Assembly: GCA_948474755.1 (NCBI GenBank)
Contig: CAOLHI010000059.1
Span: 310,001-374,000, forward strand
Length of the DNA stretch: 64,000 nt
Reading direction: 5' to 3'
From: Ctenosaura bakeri
Lineage: Eukaryota; Chordata; Lepidosauria; Squamata; Iguanidae
How positions within the stretch are numbered: the first letter of the stretch is position 1; the number at the start of each line of letters is the position of its first letter. A program made the position numbers and the translations under genes. Under the pieces are notes generated by a model. That model was not told the origin of the DNA and searched no databases. It worked only from the letters and a program-made list of their open reading frames with translations. This document shows positions 51,995 through 64,000 of the stretch, one piece after another.

Positions 51995-52115
51995 TCCCAA
52001 TCCTATGCACATTATCTTAGAATAAGTACTATTAGTTTTGAGGTAAATCTCTTTGAGTGGTACCCAGAAATTACAATCCTAAAGCCACTTCTCTATTGAA
52101 CTCAGTAGGATTTGC
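51995..52115 (+). repeat. Old interspersed repeat fragment
   Basis: CATCCCAATCCTATGCACAT, TAGAATAAGTACTATTAGTT and ATTGAACTCAGTAGGATTTG follow the same scheme as 56552-56640. Confidence 0.5.
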
Positions 52116-53994
52116 TGCTGAGAAGAAACAAACAAACAAGCTGCATGTTTTGCCCAAATGCTTAATTTAGCCAGACAAGCATCTCTTGAACCATAACTGA
52201 TTTTTGTCCCAGAAATAAATGCAGCAGATCATCAGAAACTGTAATCATAAAACATGAAAGATAAGACGTGCAGTTTGTTACAGTACGACTGGCAGTAGAT
52301 ATTTTATTTCCATGAACCAAGATGAATGAGTACGTGGCTCCCGTAGATATATATCTACAGATTGAAAAATATCATATATTTACCCAAGCCAAACTTTCAT
52401 GTGTAAAAAGGGATGTGGTAATGTAGCTTATCAAAACACAGCTGTGGAAACAAACACCCTTTCTAATACTTATAATAGTAAAAACTGATAGGACTCGATT
52501 TACTTTCTGGGAGGTGAGAAAGTAAAGAGTCTTGTTCACTCTTAGTGGCATGCATTATCTTAATACCATCCACATGGGGGGGAGGATGACAGAAATTCTT
52601 CAAAAGACCCACAACCATGTGTGAAAGGAGGAGGGAGTATTGGGCTCAACTGCAAACAAGTCAACTTGGAAAAGAAAGAAAGCAAAGACTCTTTGAAATA
52701 TGACCTCTACACATATCTTGGAAAACCTAAGAATTTCCAAATGTTTTAAAGACAAACAGAGTTGCTCACTACAGAAAAATCAACTTCTGGATTATACTTC
52801 CCTCTGGGACAGGTACCATTTGTACTCCTCATCCAGTAGAACAAGTGAAATGATACTCTAGCCAAACAAAAGGAAACACGGCTAAATACATTATAGATGG
52901 CATTTTTTAAAAGGTGGGGGTGTACTCTCTTGAACTCTCTTGATTCAAGAGGGTAATATAGCAAAAATGAATTTCAGGACATAAGGAAGTTTGAAATTTC
53001 TTCTTCTAGCTGGCTAGCTGGATAAGAACAAAAGACTGGACTTCTCCAAAGAAAGAAAGATCACTGAAGGTCAGTATCAATATACCACGGTAAATCTAGG
53101 TATCTTGCATCTTTCAGTGGACGTCTGGATTATGAATATGTCTGTTAGAAATATTACATCTATAAAATCAGGAAAGTTCCCTGATTTTGTAATCTGATTT
53201 ACAAAACCTACCCTTTTGGCATGTTTTGATAACTGTGCTTAAACAGACTTTTTTATGCTTTCCATGCTTATTTATAAAGAGGTTTAACATTAGGAGAGAT
53301 CAGCCAGCACAAATTATGTCTCTTAACCAATTTCAGAAATTTGACTGAAGGATGGAAAAATTGATCTAAGGCTAAATGTAGCTATTAGTCTAGTCTAAAC
53401 TAGATGAACAGAATCAGTAGAAACTTGGTGATACATTTCTATAAGTTGCATTGATTCCATGTGTACATCTAGCTGGGATTAATAATGGTATTTAGGCCAA
53501 ATTTTCAAAAATGACTAGTTTTGATCATTATGACTCTGTTTTACTAACATTAATCTTACTGGTTGGTTTTGTTCTACTGTAGTAATTTACACAGATCAGA
53601 GCAATTTCTGTTTAAGAAAATAAGCTGGTCACAAATCTCTTATAAAATACAAGAATGCCAAGAAGCCCATCTAATCCACCAGTGGTGGAAGATGAAAACT
53701 CATCCATGTTTAACATGCAGTATGGGATCTCAGCCTTGGCTCTAAGGAGTTTTGCTTACCAAAACTCAAGCACATGTATAGATGTACTACTAAAGAGTCA
53801 GGAGGTTTCTTGTCACTGTCCTCCTAGGACAGTACAATTTAACTTTGCATCACATGTTAGTTCTAGAACTAAGGAAGATGCTTCAAAAGACTTATTTTTT
53901 CTTGCATCTAATAGAAAATTCTCAATGTCACCTACAACTTTGGTACACATATGATCAAAGGAGTCTTTTCATACTTTTTTCCTTTGCATACCCA

Positions 53995-54024
53995 GCACAC
54001 ACGCACACACACGCGCACACACCA
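53995..54024 (+). repeat. (CA)n with CG interruptions
   Basis: GCACACACGCACACACACGC and ACACACC; Z-DNA-prone alternating purine-pyrimidine. Confidence 0.9.
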
Positions 54025-54580
54025 CCTGAATCTGTTCCTCATTATTGCAGACTATTCAAACTTTGCCCTCAAGTGTATACATCTGCTGAAGAGATATCAA
54101 ATTTTCTAAACGTACCAGCCATGATATTTTGTAGCTGGAAGTGGGATTCTTAACCTAGGCATGACATTCAGTTCCATGGAGACTCCAGAGGGGAATGTGG
54201 CTGTGTAAACATCACATACACCTACTAGTCATTTTGTATTATCCAGGAGCTAATTTTGGAGTAATTCAACTCTCTCTAATTTTCTTTCCCTCATCTTTCC
54301 CCCATGCAAGCTGTCTTTTTTTTTTAAAAAAAAAACAGCATTATATTTCCATGATGTTGGAAGGCATCTTCTCTTGACAAGGTCTCCAGGCAAGGTCTGA
54401 AGGAGCCACTTGTCTAATTGACCTCGACAGAGTTTGACTAAAAACATTCTCTGAAAACATCACCTTCAAACTTGACCAGGACTTGCTGCCAAGGAGAAAC
54501 TGGCAAAATCTGAAGAAGACCCTTGTCAGTGGCACACCTGCAGCGAACCCAGTCAAAGACGCAAAGTAAAGTCTGAAGCT

Positions 54581-54602
54581 TATTTATTTATTTATTTATT
54601 TT
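54581..54602 (+). repeat. (TTTA)n microsatellite
   Basis: Five TTTA units; possibly the A-rich tail of a degraded retroelement. Confidence 0.85.
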
Positions 54603-54872
54603 GGCTCTTTGCTATTTGTGCTGCCCTGTCACGAGAACACTTTTCTGAGTATCATGTGTTAAAGCGCCAAACTGCAGCAAATTTGTTTCCTTTCTTCCTA
54701 GCTGCACAGCATTTTCCTTCTTCCCTTGGGTTCTACCATTTATTTTCAGCAAATCACCATTTTACAAGGGAGGCCCTAAACAACTACAGATTAAACCTAC
54801 CACTCTGAAGCAAGTTCATTCTTTCAGAACTGCTCCACTTCACTCATGAGGGCATACAGCTGGAATAGGATG

Positions 54873-55100
54873 ATATACAGTTGGACCCTCCATATTCGGG
54901 ACTTCTGCATCTCCAACTTCCAGCTAACATGGAGCAATGGCAATGTCCTAAAATGGTAGTGATGTAAACGTGGACATGCTAAAGCATCTACACAGACATC
55001 ACCGTTCAATTTTATGGAACGCAAGCATTTGCAATTTTTTTCGTATTTGCAGGGGTACCTGAAACTGAATCCCCGCTGATACAGAGGGTCCACTGCAATT
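54873..55100. mobile_element. Tigger/mariner-like non-autonomous element
   Basis: CAGTTGGACCCTCCATATTC at the left and GATACAGAGGGTCCACTG at the right are inverted termini of the kind seen in pogo/Tigger MITEs. Inside: TTTTTTTCGTATTTGCAGGG and TACCTGAAACTGAATCCCCG. No transposase. Confidence 0.68.
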
Positions 55101-56551
55101 GGCATTGCAGATCCACCACAACAGTGGGAAAGTCCAGAACTCTTCTAAAAGGTAAGCTACAACTAAGAAACATATAACAGAGATAGGATACTCTTACGTT
55201 TGTCCAATTTATTTCAGTATGAACATAGTGAAAGGTTCAAAAACTGTTTATCACAGAAAAATGGAAAAGTAGCTAATTCTAAGCTATTTCAAAAGCTGTC
55301 CTGTTTGCAAAGACATTTTTTTCCCTAGACACCTAGGAAAAACAATAGATGACTCATACTACTTGTCCCTATTTTGCAATGATATATTACCTTCTTCCAT
55401 ATTTTGAGGACAGTTTCAGTTCATTCAATAAATGAATACAGAGCACCTGAAAGGACCGCAGTGGCAAATGCTGCTCTTAGGCTATGCACATTCTGTCTCC
55501 TCAGCCTTGTGTATATGTGGCTAGATACACTCCAGACATGAAATGAAACATGGAACCTGCTCCCACCTCCAACCAATTACTGGTTGCTAGTAATGTTACA
55601 CCAGAACAGAAAAGCTATTTTCAGAAGACAGTTGCTATGCTACTAAAGTCTTGAATTGGGTGATGCTGGCAGTGGTTACCCAAGCACAAGAGCAATATAC
55701 ATCTGTAAACATCTGCTGGTTAATAACCACAACCCAAAGAGCTACTTTAGGTGCATTCAAGTTCTTGAGTATGCATGGTAGGTGCTCCAAGGTAGAAAGT
55801 GTTAGCAGTGCACCTTTATAATTTAAAGGGGAACAAGATGATCAAATTTTCAGATGGTGAAATCATATTTGCAAGACACTTTCCTTTCAGAATCCATTTC
55901 GTAGGTGCTGAAGTGAGGAAAAAGGAATATGTCTCAAGAAATCCAAATTCAGAGACTCCGTGGCTATGTAGAATTAGTTGTCATGTTGTTTGGCTCCATA
56001 GCCCTTGTGATTACAGCGTAAACAGTCTGCCAATCTCATCTGCCCACTGTGAATGTGTCAGCAGTGGAGGCAGGGATAACAAAAGCTGCTCTGTATCCAG
56101 TTGGAATAGCATCAGCTTGATGTTGTGATTCATAAAGAATTCTAAAATAATGGCAACATCTAGGCCAGAGGTAGGCAATATGTTGCTCATGATCTAGATG
56201 TGTTCTTATCCGTGGTCCAACACTACTCTGTGCTACTGAATTTGTAGCCATCAGGTCAACATTTGACAGGCAGTAAAATCACTCCATGTCACTCTTTTGA
56301 AAAAGTGCACAGGAGATGTGCACTTTATTCCAGGAGTTCAACTTTATTCCAAATCAAGACATATGCTGCTCTTAAAAGCAACTGTATCCTTTCACTACCG
56401 CCACCAGCGCACTATCGAATTTGGGCAGCACAATGGCAAATTTGGTGGTGGTAGTATGGCAGCGGGAGGTGGACCTACCATTCCTCCATTCCTGGACATT
56501 GCTAAACAGTCTGATTAATCAATGGCATCCTTTTACATTTTGTATATGTTT

Positions 56552-56640
56552 TGTGCAATCCTATATATATCTACTCAGATGTAAGCCCCACTGAGTTCAA
56601 AAGCACTCAGTTAATTATGTATGGAACTGCAACTTTCTTC
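56552..56640 (+). repeat. Old interspersed repeat fragment
   Basis: CAATCCTATATATATCTACT, CAGATGTAAGCCCCACTGAG and TTCAAAAGCACTCAG resemble a widespread squamate repeat (CCTATGCACACTTACCTGGG style). A related piece is at 51995-52115. Confidence 0.5.
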
Positions 56641-59502
56641 TTTGAGATAAACACCTAAACAACATTCTCTCCTAAGAGATGGAACACCGACTGGATGTGA
56701 ACAGAGCTTCTCTTATGTTTCAAAACAAGACTGACTTCCTTAATTGGTTTCAACTTACTCTATCATCCCTTACACAAGTGTGCAATTTTGAATGGCAGCC
56801 AATTCATTTATGCTTTTTGGTATTACGCAAGGCAGGAGGTGTTGCCAGGTGCACCCTTATATTTTATGAAGTAAGCAAATGTAGTTAGAAATGTCTACTT
56901 CATTAATTAATGTTCATCTGGAACATCTGCACACCTTTTTCTCTGGAAAAATTGGCACTTTCTATAGAAAATCTGGCTGGACAGGAAGAAATAAAGTATT
57001 TTAAAAAAAAGTCTGTCTTTAGCATTTGCAGAACGCATACTTTGAGAGTTTATTCACACACTGTGGTAAGGCCTATAACGTATCTAGTAAGAAAACCACA
57101 GAGAGCAGTAAACAGCTGAGACAAATTGGCCATTGTAGATTTACAAACTGAACTTAAGTATTTGTGCACTTGAACAAATATATGAATTCATATTTTCAGA
57201 ATTCATATAATGAGAAACAACTTATATGCATGTTTTAGAAAGTGCACATAGGCAAATTGAAAGGTATTAATGTTATAGCCCTCACAAATCATCTTTAAGG
57301 GCAGCTGGATTCCCGAGGGACCAGTGTAGTTGCCATGGCTAAATCCTGATCTGTGCTGTTATAACAGGTCTCAGTGCACACCTTCTGCTTCTTAGTCCAA
57401 GATGACCTGGTTCGTCAAGTTTATTTATATTCCAAGCTGGGTTTTGCTCCCTTCTGAGGTACAAATTACATCCACATTTCTTAACATCTTGACCATCATG
57501 GCTTACTTTGAAGCTGTCCCACCAGTTCTATCTATCTCCTTTAGTGGTAAGATATTTTCCATTAGTTACATCACAATTATCTCCTTGCATGTCCATCTCC
57601 ATGTGAGATAAAGGCCTTCACAGACAAAAGACTGAGTGCTTTGGTGACGTTGCAGAAGCTTTGGAAATGTTTGATTTTTTTTTTCAGCTTGGTAAAATTT
57701 TAAATTCATTTTAACCTGTTTAATTTAGGTGTTTATTAAATTTTTCATTTGTTTAACTGGCTTTTACTACTACAATTATTTAAAGCTAGATTTTGTTTTA
57801 ATCTGCAGGTCCCACACTGGTGTACAAGAAATTCATAAATATGTGAAAAATCCACCATAAACCTCTGAAAGAGAGACAGCTGAGATGTCCTTTCAATGTA
57901 TCCTTCCTCTACAGAACTGTAATGCTGATAGTCTTTACAACTTTACATCCAGCCCCACTCCCTACATCCCTGTGAGCACAAGATGAAGCAAAGTCCCTAA
58001 TCTCACCAACATTTCCACTTGTGTTCAAGCCAATTCAATCAGCTCAGGGCTGAAAGTGTGGGTCAACACAAACTGGGATGCAAAGGGTGGAACCAGCATA
58101 TGTAGCTTCATCTCTGTACTCACCTGTGGGCCCACCTGAAAAAAAAGGGGGGGTGACCTACCAAAGATAGTAATGAAGAGCTGAAGGGGAAGAGTGCTGA
58201 CTGCAGTGTGGGACTCAGCAAGAAAATATGAAGAAATATATCCTTAAAGCCAGGCTGGTAGAACAAAGCAAGGAAGTGATGAAGCACAATGGATTGTTAA
58301 AGAACAATGATGCAGTTCAGCTACAGGATTCAGTTAAGACAGACAAACCAGAGGAACAGGCACTGAGCAGAAGGAGGCACAGGTAAAATTGGAAATGGAT
58401 GGCAGTGGGCAGGAAGAAGAAATTGTAAAGCAAGCCAAGTAAATGGCTACAAATATTATCTGTTTCTGAATGAATTCAAACAAATAGTCTCATTTGTGAG
58501 CACAGAAAATCCATACAACAGAGGTACATTAGTTAGGCGTGCATAGCAGTAGCTGCCCATACTTTGTAAAACAGAAATGCCATGAGCCATTTATCCTCTA
58601 CATCCTTCCCATGGTGCTGTATACACGGCTGCATATGTAAGAATTTCCTACTAATTACATGTCCCTTTGGGAACATTGCCACAAAGAATGAGTGTGTTTG
58701 CCACACTCCTCTGCACATCTAGTGGTATGTGCAAAGGTCTAATTGGATGGGCTCATGGTTCTGAATATCTTCTACTCTGAACAAAGATTTACTTGAGACA
58801 GATATCTTTCTTGTGGGAATTTTTTGTAGTTGACAAAGGGGGTTGTGGAGATTGTTTTGCTTTTTCCTTTATAGAGAGTTCACCCATTTCTTGCTGTAAA
58901 CATCTGAAGAAAAATGTGCTCACATCTTGCTCCCCCTCCACCCATCTGATGGCAATACATACTTAACATTTAACATTAATGTGATCTTGGCATTCTGACT
59001 AACCTTCTAAGATGTTCTTTCTAATAAGTAACTCAGAAACTACTAATCTGATGCTACTTGAAATTCAAACAAACCTTGTCAAGTAACTGTAATTACTTTC
59101 CCTTAGAACTTTGCCTCTTATGTCTATTTCACAGGCCATAAAATCTACTAAAATAGTGTTCCTGCTCCTTTATTAAGGGTGCACCAATCAACAAGTGATA
59201 CAATTTTGTTTTCCGTTGTTCTGCAAGATGGAATACTGCAGGCAGTCATAACTCAAAAGCACAGACTGTAAAGAACACACTGATTAAGAATGTTACTGTA
59301 AAGTGGTGGTTTTCCTTGTTGTTTTACCAATAACCCCTGAAACTCAGCAAGAGTTCCATTTACAAAGTTTGACCTTTTGATAAACTAACCTCACTAAGCC
59401 AGTAAACAGAAAGCAAGAATTCATAAAAAGCTTCAAACAAAATCCTTTTGAGATTACTCTATGTACTTCACAGCTTGGGAAAAAAATCTTTTTCATACCC
59501 TC

Positions 59503-59802
59503 CAACATTTCACAGATGAAAACTAGGATCTGTGTGGCCAAAGAATTTCAGAGTGTGTTCAAAACTGCAAAAGTTATTAATGAGGAAGAGCACACAAGAT
59601 ACAAGAGGCTGCAAGAGTTTGCTTTTGCCTGAGCGCACTGGGAAAAGCAAGATTCCATTCCCACCTCTTCTCTCTCCCCTTATGAGTTGACTGAATGCAA
59701 TTGTACTTTGAACTCAATTTTCAGCAAGTGAAATAAGCCAAGGAAGGAAGAGGAAAGCAGGAAGACGATAGAGAACCTGGGACATTTAAAAAGCAGCTAA
59801 AA
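59503..59802 (+). repeat. Interspersed repeat, copy B of an unnamed family of about 300 bp
   Basis: ATGAAAACTAGGATCTGTGT, AAAAGTTATTAATGAGGAAG, GAGTTTGCTTTTGCCTGAGC and CCTGGGACATTTAAAAAG line up in order with 25447-25752. Confidence 0.72.
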
Positions 59803-60114
59803 AGCAGAACAAAAGGTAATTAACCGAGACTGTCCATGCCAAATTGGGACAACTGAAAGATGTTTATTTTTTGTTCTACTGCTTCCAGAATCCCTCTCTT
59901 TCAAGTATTAACTAAGATTGAGCCATTGCCTCTCTTGGGAAAGGGGGTGCTTATGAGGAAGGAATGAAAAATGCAAACTAGTGATATTTTACCACCTCAG
60001 AGAACACAAAAGCATATGTTTCTAATCAATATGATATGATATTTCTACAAATGATTTTACAAATCTTGTCACAAAGACAAAAAAAGTAGACCTATAAAAC
60101 ATTCTGCATCTCTA

Positions 60115-60453
<339 letters not shown>

Positions 60454-61067
60454 TCACTTGCATGAATATCCACAACTTTTAAGAAGGAGCACTGATGTTT
60501 TACACTGTTGATTTATGTTCCGTTTGGCAAATCACACAAGACACTTGAGTACCTTAGACATTTCAGTGTGTACCTGAAGACAAAAATTTGGCCTGCTTCA
60601 ACTAGAATAATTGCTTCCAATTCAGGCCTTGAGGCAAGTAAGGGAAAGTTGATTCAAGCAAGAAAATTATATTTTCCCCCCCAAATGTCATCTTTCTCCA
60701 GTTTTTGGGCTTAGAGTGAATAACAGCCACTCTGAAACAACGAAACTGAGTATATTTTTTTAAAAAAATAAAGAAAATCTAAGACTTTGAATATTCATGT
60801 GTGCATTGAAACATTTAACCTTCTGTAGTTCCACCGTGAACAATAGCAACTGTCTTCCACATAACTGATCTTCCAAATTTTGTAAAGGAAGCAATAACAC
60901 TGGTGGCCCTTTACCTGAGCAGGAGGAACTATCTCATCCTGGGATCACTGACCTGCCAGTGGGGAGTTGGCACCATTCTTTATGTATCAAAATTGGTCCA
61001 ATGCTTGTTTCCCACAATGTTGGTTGAAATAATTTAGGCCCAAATCCTCTTCTTGTGTTTGCCATTG

Positions 61068-61100
61068 CTGTTGTTGTGTGCCTTCACTGGCATAAATACT
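61068..61100 (-). repeat. Fragment of tRNA-derived SINE tail
   Basis: TTGTTGTGTGCCTTCACTGG matches the tail end of the two longer copies; the rest is missing. Confidence 0.5.
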
Positions 61101-61462
61101 GTTCTATAAGTGGTTGCACTTTTGAGATATTTCACTAGGACAGTATCCTACTCAAGGCAAGCCTGTTCCGCTGCAACAATAGTTTTCTAAACAGCTGTGC
61201 TGTTTGGTACATCATGCAAGAGCCTTCTCTAGTGCTACTTAACAATCTGCCAACTATCCACAGCCTCGCATGCACATTCCAAATGTTGGTGCAATGGTGC
61301 AATTCATTATAGCTCCAGCTACTCTGCTGCCATAATTTTATGCTATGCTACTGTGAACAGGATTTGAAATACTTTACACAACGATTATAAACGTTTCTAT
61401 TCAAAAAGAATCCAAGGTTTCATCTAGGTACACTGCTGCTCTACCTACCTGGTGTACAATGT

Positions 61463-61890
61463 GGGCCCTTTTCACACCTTACCTGGTGCCACTGGCGTCG
61501 TGCAGGGGTTGCGCAAAAAGCCTCATCCGGGAGGCATTCGCGTCCCCTCCACTTCCCCTCTGCACCAGCTCCGTACTGGTTGGAAGAAAGTGTGACCACT
61601 CTGCCTCTTCCTTTCGCAGTGCAGCAGGGTACTTTCCCAGGCTGAACTGGGGGAGGAAGCGCGATGGCCATGCATCTGGAGAATCCACACACAAGGTAAG
61701 TGCGTGTGGAGCACAGGAGTAACACGCAATCACACATCATTTTCGGCAATGAGCCAAAAATGATATAATGCGGATGCCCCTAATGGCCTCAGGAGCATCG
61801 CACAATTGTGACACCATGTGGAATGGTCCTCGCAATCGCGCAACGCTCCCAAGGCCATTTTGCAACAGGACTGGCATGAGAAAAGGGCCG
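61463..61890. mobile_element. GC-rich TIR repeat, about 428 bp (copy 2)
   Basis: GGGCCCTTTTCACACC at the left end pairs with GAGAAAAGGGCC at the right. Shares internal blocks with the copy at 21905-22331 in the same order and orientation (CTCTTCCTTTCGCAGTGCAG, TTCCCAGGCTGAACTGGGGG, AAGTGCGTGTGGAGCACAGG). Non-autonomous DNA element. Confidence 0.75.
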
Positions 61891-63864
61891 TGGTCAGGAT
61901 TTTTTATCAGAACTTGTGAGGCAGAAAGGAACAAATAAATACCTCCCACCACAGTATTTATTAAAGCATTCAGCTAAGTCCTGTTTTAGTTGACAGTGGC
62001 CTAGGGACAAGACAAATCAGGAACATTATTATAACATCTTGAAGAGAATAGCTACATAGGAACCTACAGAACACTTGCTGCAATGCAGGCTGACTTAGCA
62101 ACATTTGATTTCTATTTGCTTTCAAACTGCAGAATTTTTCAAGGGGGTTAACAAGATTCCAAATGGCATGAGTCCAGAAGGAAACTTGAATAATAACCTC
62201 TTGACATCTGCCTCCTTCCCAAAATCAGAAGGAGAGAGGCCCTACTTTGTGTCATCTAGACTAGGCTGATGATGCCACGGCACAGGATCTCTCAGGTTCT
62301 AGCACTGAAGTACTCTTTAAGATGGATAATATTACTGAATGTCCAAACATCAGAGATGAAAAATTCTATAACTGCAACTCCATAACTGAATATATTAAAA
62401 GGGCTACCATAACTAGGGGAATAAAACAAGATAGTTACCAAAACAGTGAAAACAAATTAGAAAGTGTAACATCTATTTTGGCTCAGTTACAATTACAAGT
62501 TGCTGGCAATGTGGAGGTTTTCAATATCTATCCATGGCTGCAGCCAGTAGCAATCTGAGCCATTTCCTGGAGATAATGGAAATTTGATTAATGACACAGT
62601 AATATCATAACCTTGTTTAATTTGGTTCACTCGGGTACCTGTTCAAAAATTCAGGACTCGAAACTGCTTAACAGTAGGGACTCTTAATTATTTTACAATA
62701 AGCCCTTCCTGAAAGAAATCAATTTACCAGTAAATCAATTTACTATGGAATTTTTTTAGGACCAGGGTGGGGGTCAAAGAACACCACTGCTTCTCTCTGA
62801 GCCCTGCTTCATTTCCTTTATTAGCAGCCTATTGGACCATAACAAACAAACCTTTCTGCTCTTCAAACATTTGTGGTTGTTCTTGAAATCAGCACACGCT
62901 CAGAATTCCTGCACCCCACTTCCCCACCACCACTGAAAGGAAAATAAAAATACAGCTGGAGAGGAGTGCAGCAACAGACTCTTTTAACAGGCCTTCATGA
63001 CCAAAAAAAATATCCATAAACATTAAAAATTATTTTTAAAATGATAAATGACTACATTCACTTCAGCCTGCAGCCTTTAAAGCTAATTAACTCGGGTGGG
63101 TGGGGGGAATCAATGGATACTTGAACATGCTATTACCAGTGCAACATCAGGCATGTTATAAATACTTAAAATTAACCTGTGCTACCCATAAAACACTTCA
63201 TTATCCCAAAAGGTATGTAAGGGAAAGCACCATTAAAATGATTTTCTTAGGCAGAAAACGTAAGAAGACTACAGTCAGCTCTAGAAAACCAAAATAAAGC
63301 AGTTGAATCAACAATGAAAACAAAAAGGGTCCATCTAACAAGAATGTCATTAAGCACCAATACATAATGAGTACATTTTTTGCTCTATAACTAGCATGTT
63401 CCATAAAGCAGTTCAAACAAACAACATTGCTGGAACAAATCCCAAATTCCTGATAAAGTTAATCCAAATTGCAGAGGAACAGGATTGCTATTAAAGTATT
63501 GGAAATTGCAAGGGCTGCTATAATCACAAAAGCTCAAGAGTAGTGATGATTCTTTCAGTGCTGCAAACATTATAATATTAGTGATATATGCATTTTGCCA
63601 AGAGATTCCCAAAGTTCTTACTGGGAGATTTATAGTCACTTGACATATCTAGCACACTGCCCTCATGGTTTCGAGGTATCTCACAGCAATAGTGAGAATA
63701 AACCTGAGAACTTACAAGTGAATTGAAAAGCCAGTGGTTAGGTGGTCTTGAGCAAACTGTTGCCTTTCAGGCTGAACCATACTTTCTGCAAAAACAGTCA
63801 CCTACCTACCTTTCTGGGTTATTGTACTAATTACTGATTTAACATAAAGCTCTTGATGTTATAT

Positions 63865-64000
63865 ATGGCCTAATTCAAGGACCCTAAAAGGAACCAGATC
63901 CTATCTAATCTTGGAAGCTAAGTAGGGCCAGCCCAGGTTAATACTTGTGTGGAAAACCACTAGCAAATACCAAGTGCTCCAGGCTACATTTCAGAGGTGA
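63865..64000 (+). repeat. 5S rRNA-derived SINE, cut by the window edge
   Basis: 5S-like: GGAACCAGATCCTATCTAAT, CTTGGAAGCTAAGTAGGGCC and GGCTACATTTCAGAGGTGA at the edge. The tail lies beyond the window. Confidence 0.85.

Noticed and set aside
56297..56518. Gly-rich plus-strand frame (around 56.3-56.5 kb) as a small gene
   Set aside because: Short, no start context, no domain and no splice evidence; probably chance.

Overview
The window is a slice of a vertebrate nuclear genome. It holds one gene, FGFR2 (fibroblast growth factor receptor 2), on the minus strand, so transcription runs from high to low coordinates. Seven FGFR2 coding exons are recognisable from their translation. Each has an AG acceptor and a GT donor at the expected place, and the lengths agree with the mammalian gene as recalled. 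The order in transcription direction is: Ig-II first half (60377-60208), Ig-II second half (45702-45579), Ig-III first half or IIIa (17497-17307), alternative IIIb (16485-16341), alternative IIIc (14675-14531), transmembrane exon (11572-11376, or to 11370), and juxtamembrane exon (3311-3160). The Ig-I, acid-box and kinase exons are not in the window and should lie beyond its two ends.

The repeats point to a squamate reptile, most likely a lizard. They include 5S rRNA-derived SINEs (five copies), tRNA-derived SINEs with an ACA-type tail, 3' ends of a LINE with the squamate-style 'GTAAGC(C)GC(C)TTGAG' terminus, and many palindromic MITEs with 'ACTACAAA(T/C)CCCAG' cores. This is inferred from repeat style and protein divergence; the species cannot be named. 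No prokaryotic features, CRISPR arrays or operons are present.

Layout by coordinate: 1-3159 intron after the juxtamembrane exon; 3312-11369 intron between TM and juxtamembrane exons; 11.4-17.5 kb the compact cluster TM/IIIc/IIIb/IIIa with short introns (2958, 1665 and 821 bp); 17.5-45.6 kb a 28-kb intron that has collected most of the repeats, including a nest of DNA transposons at 21.9-23.8 kb and a 1.95-kb TIR element with a GC-rich core at 35.6-37.5 kb; 45.7-60.2 kb a second long intron; 60.4-64 kb the intron upstream of the Ig-II exon.

The main biology is alternative splicing. Exons IIIb and IIIc are mutually exclusive and set ligand specificity (epithelial versus mesenchymal receptor). 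Both are exactly 145 bp here, the IIIb acceptor is much weaker than the IIIc acceptor, and TGCATG (Rbfox-type) motifs lie inside exon IIIc and about 225 nt upstream of it, beside a TGG-rich stretch. The transmembrane exon carries the alternative 6-nt 'VT' extension whose donor is the unusual /GA site described for FGFR1-3. I found no convincing new gene system; the less expected items are the GC-rich TIR element, several near-perfect hairpin MITEs and nested or split repeats.
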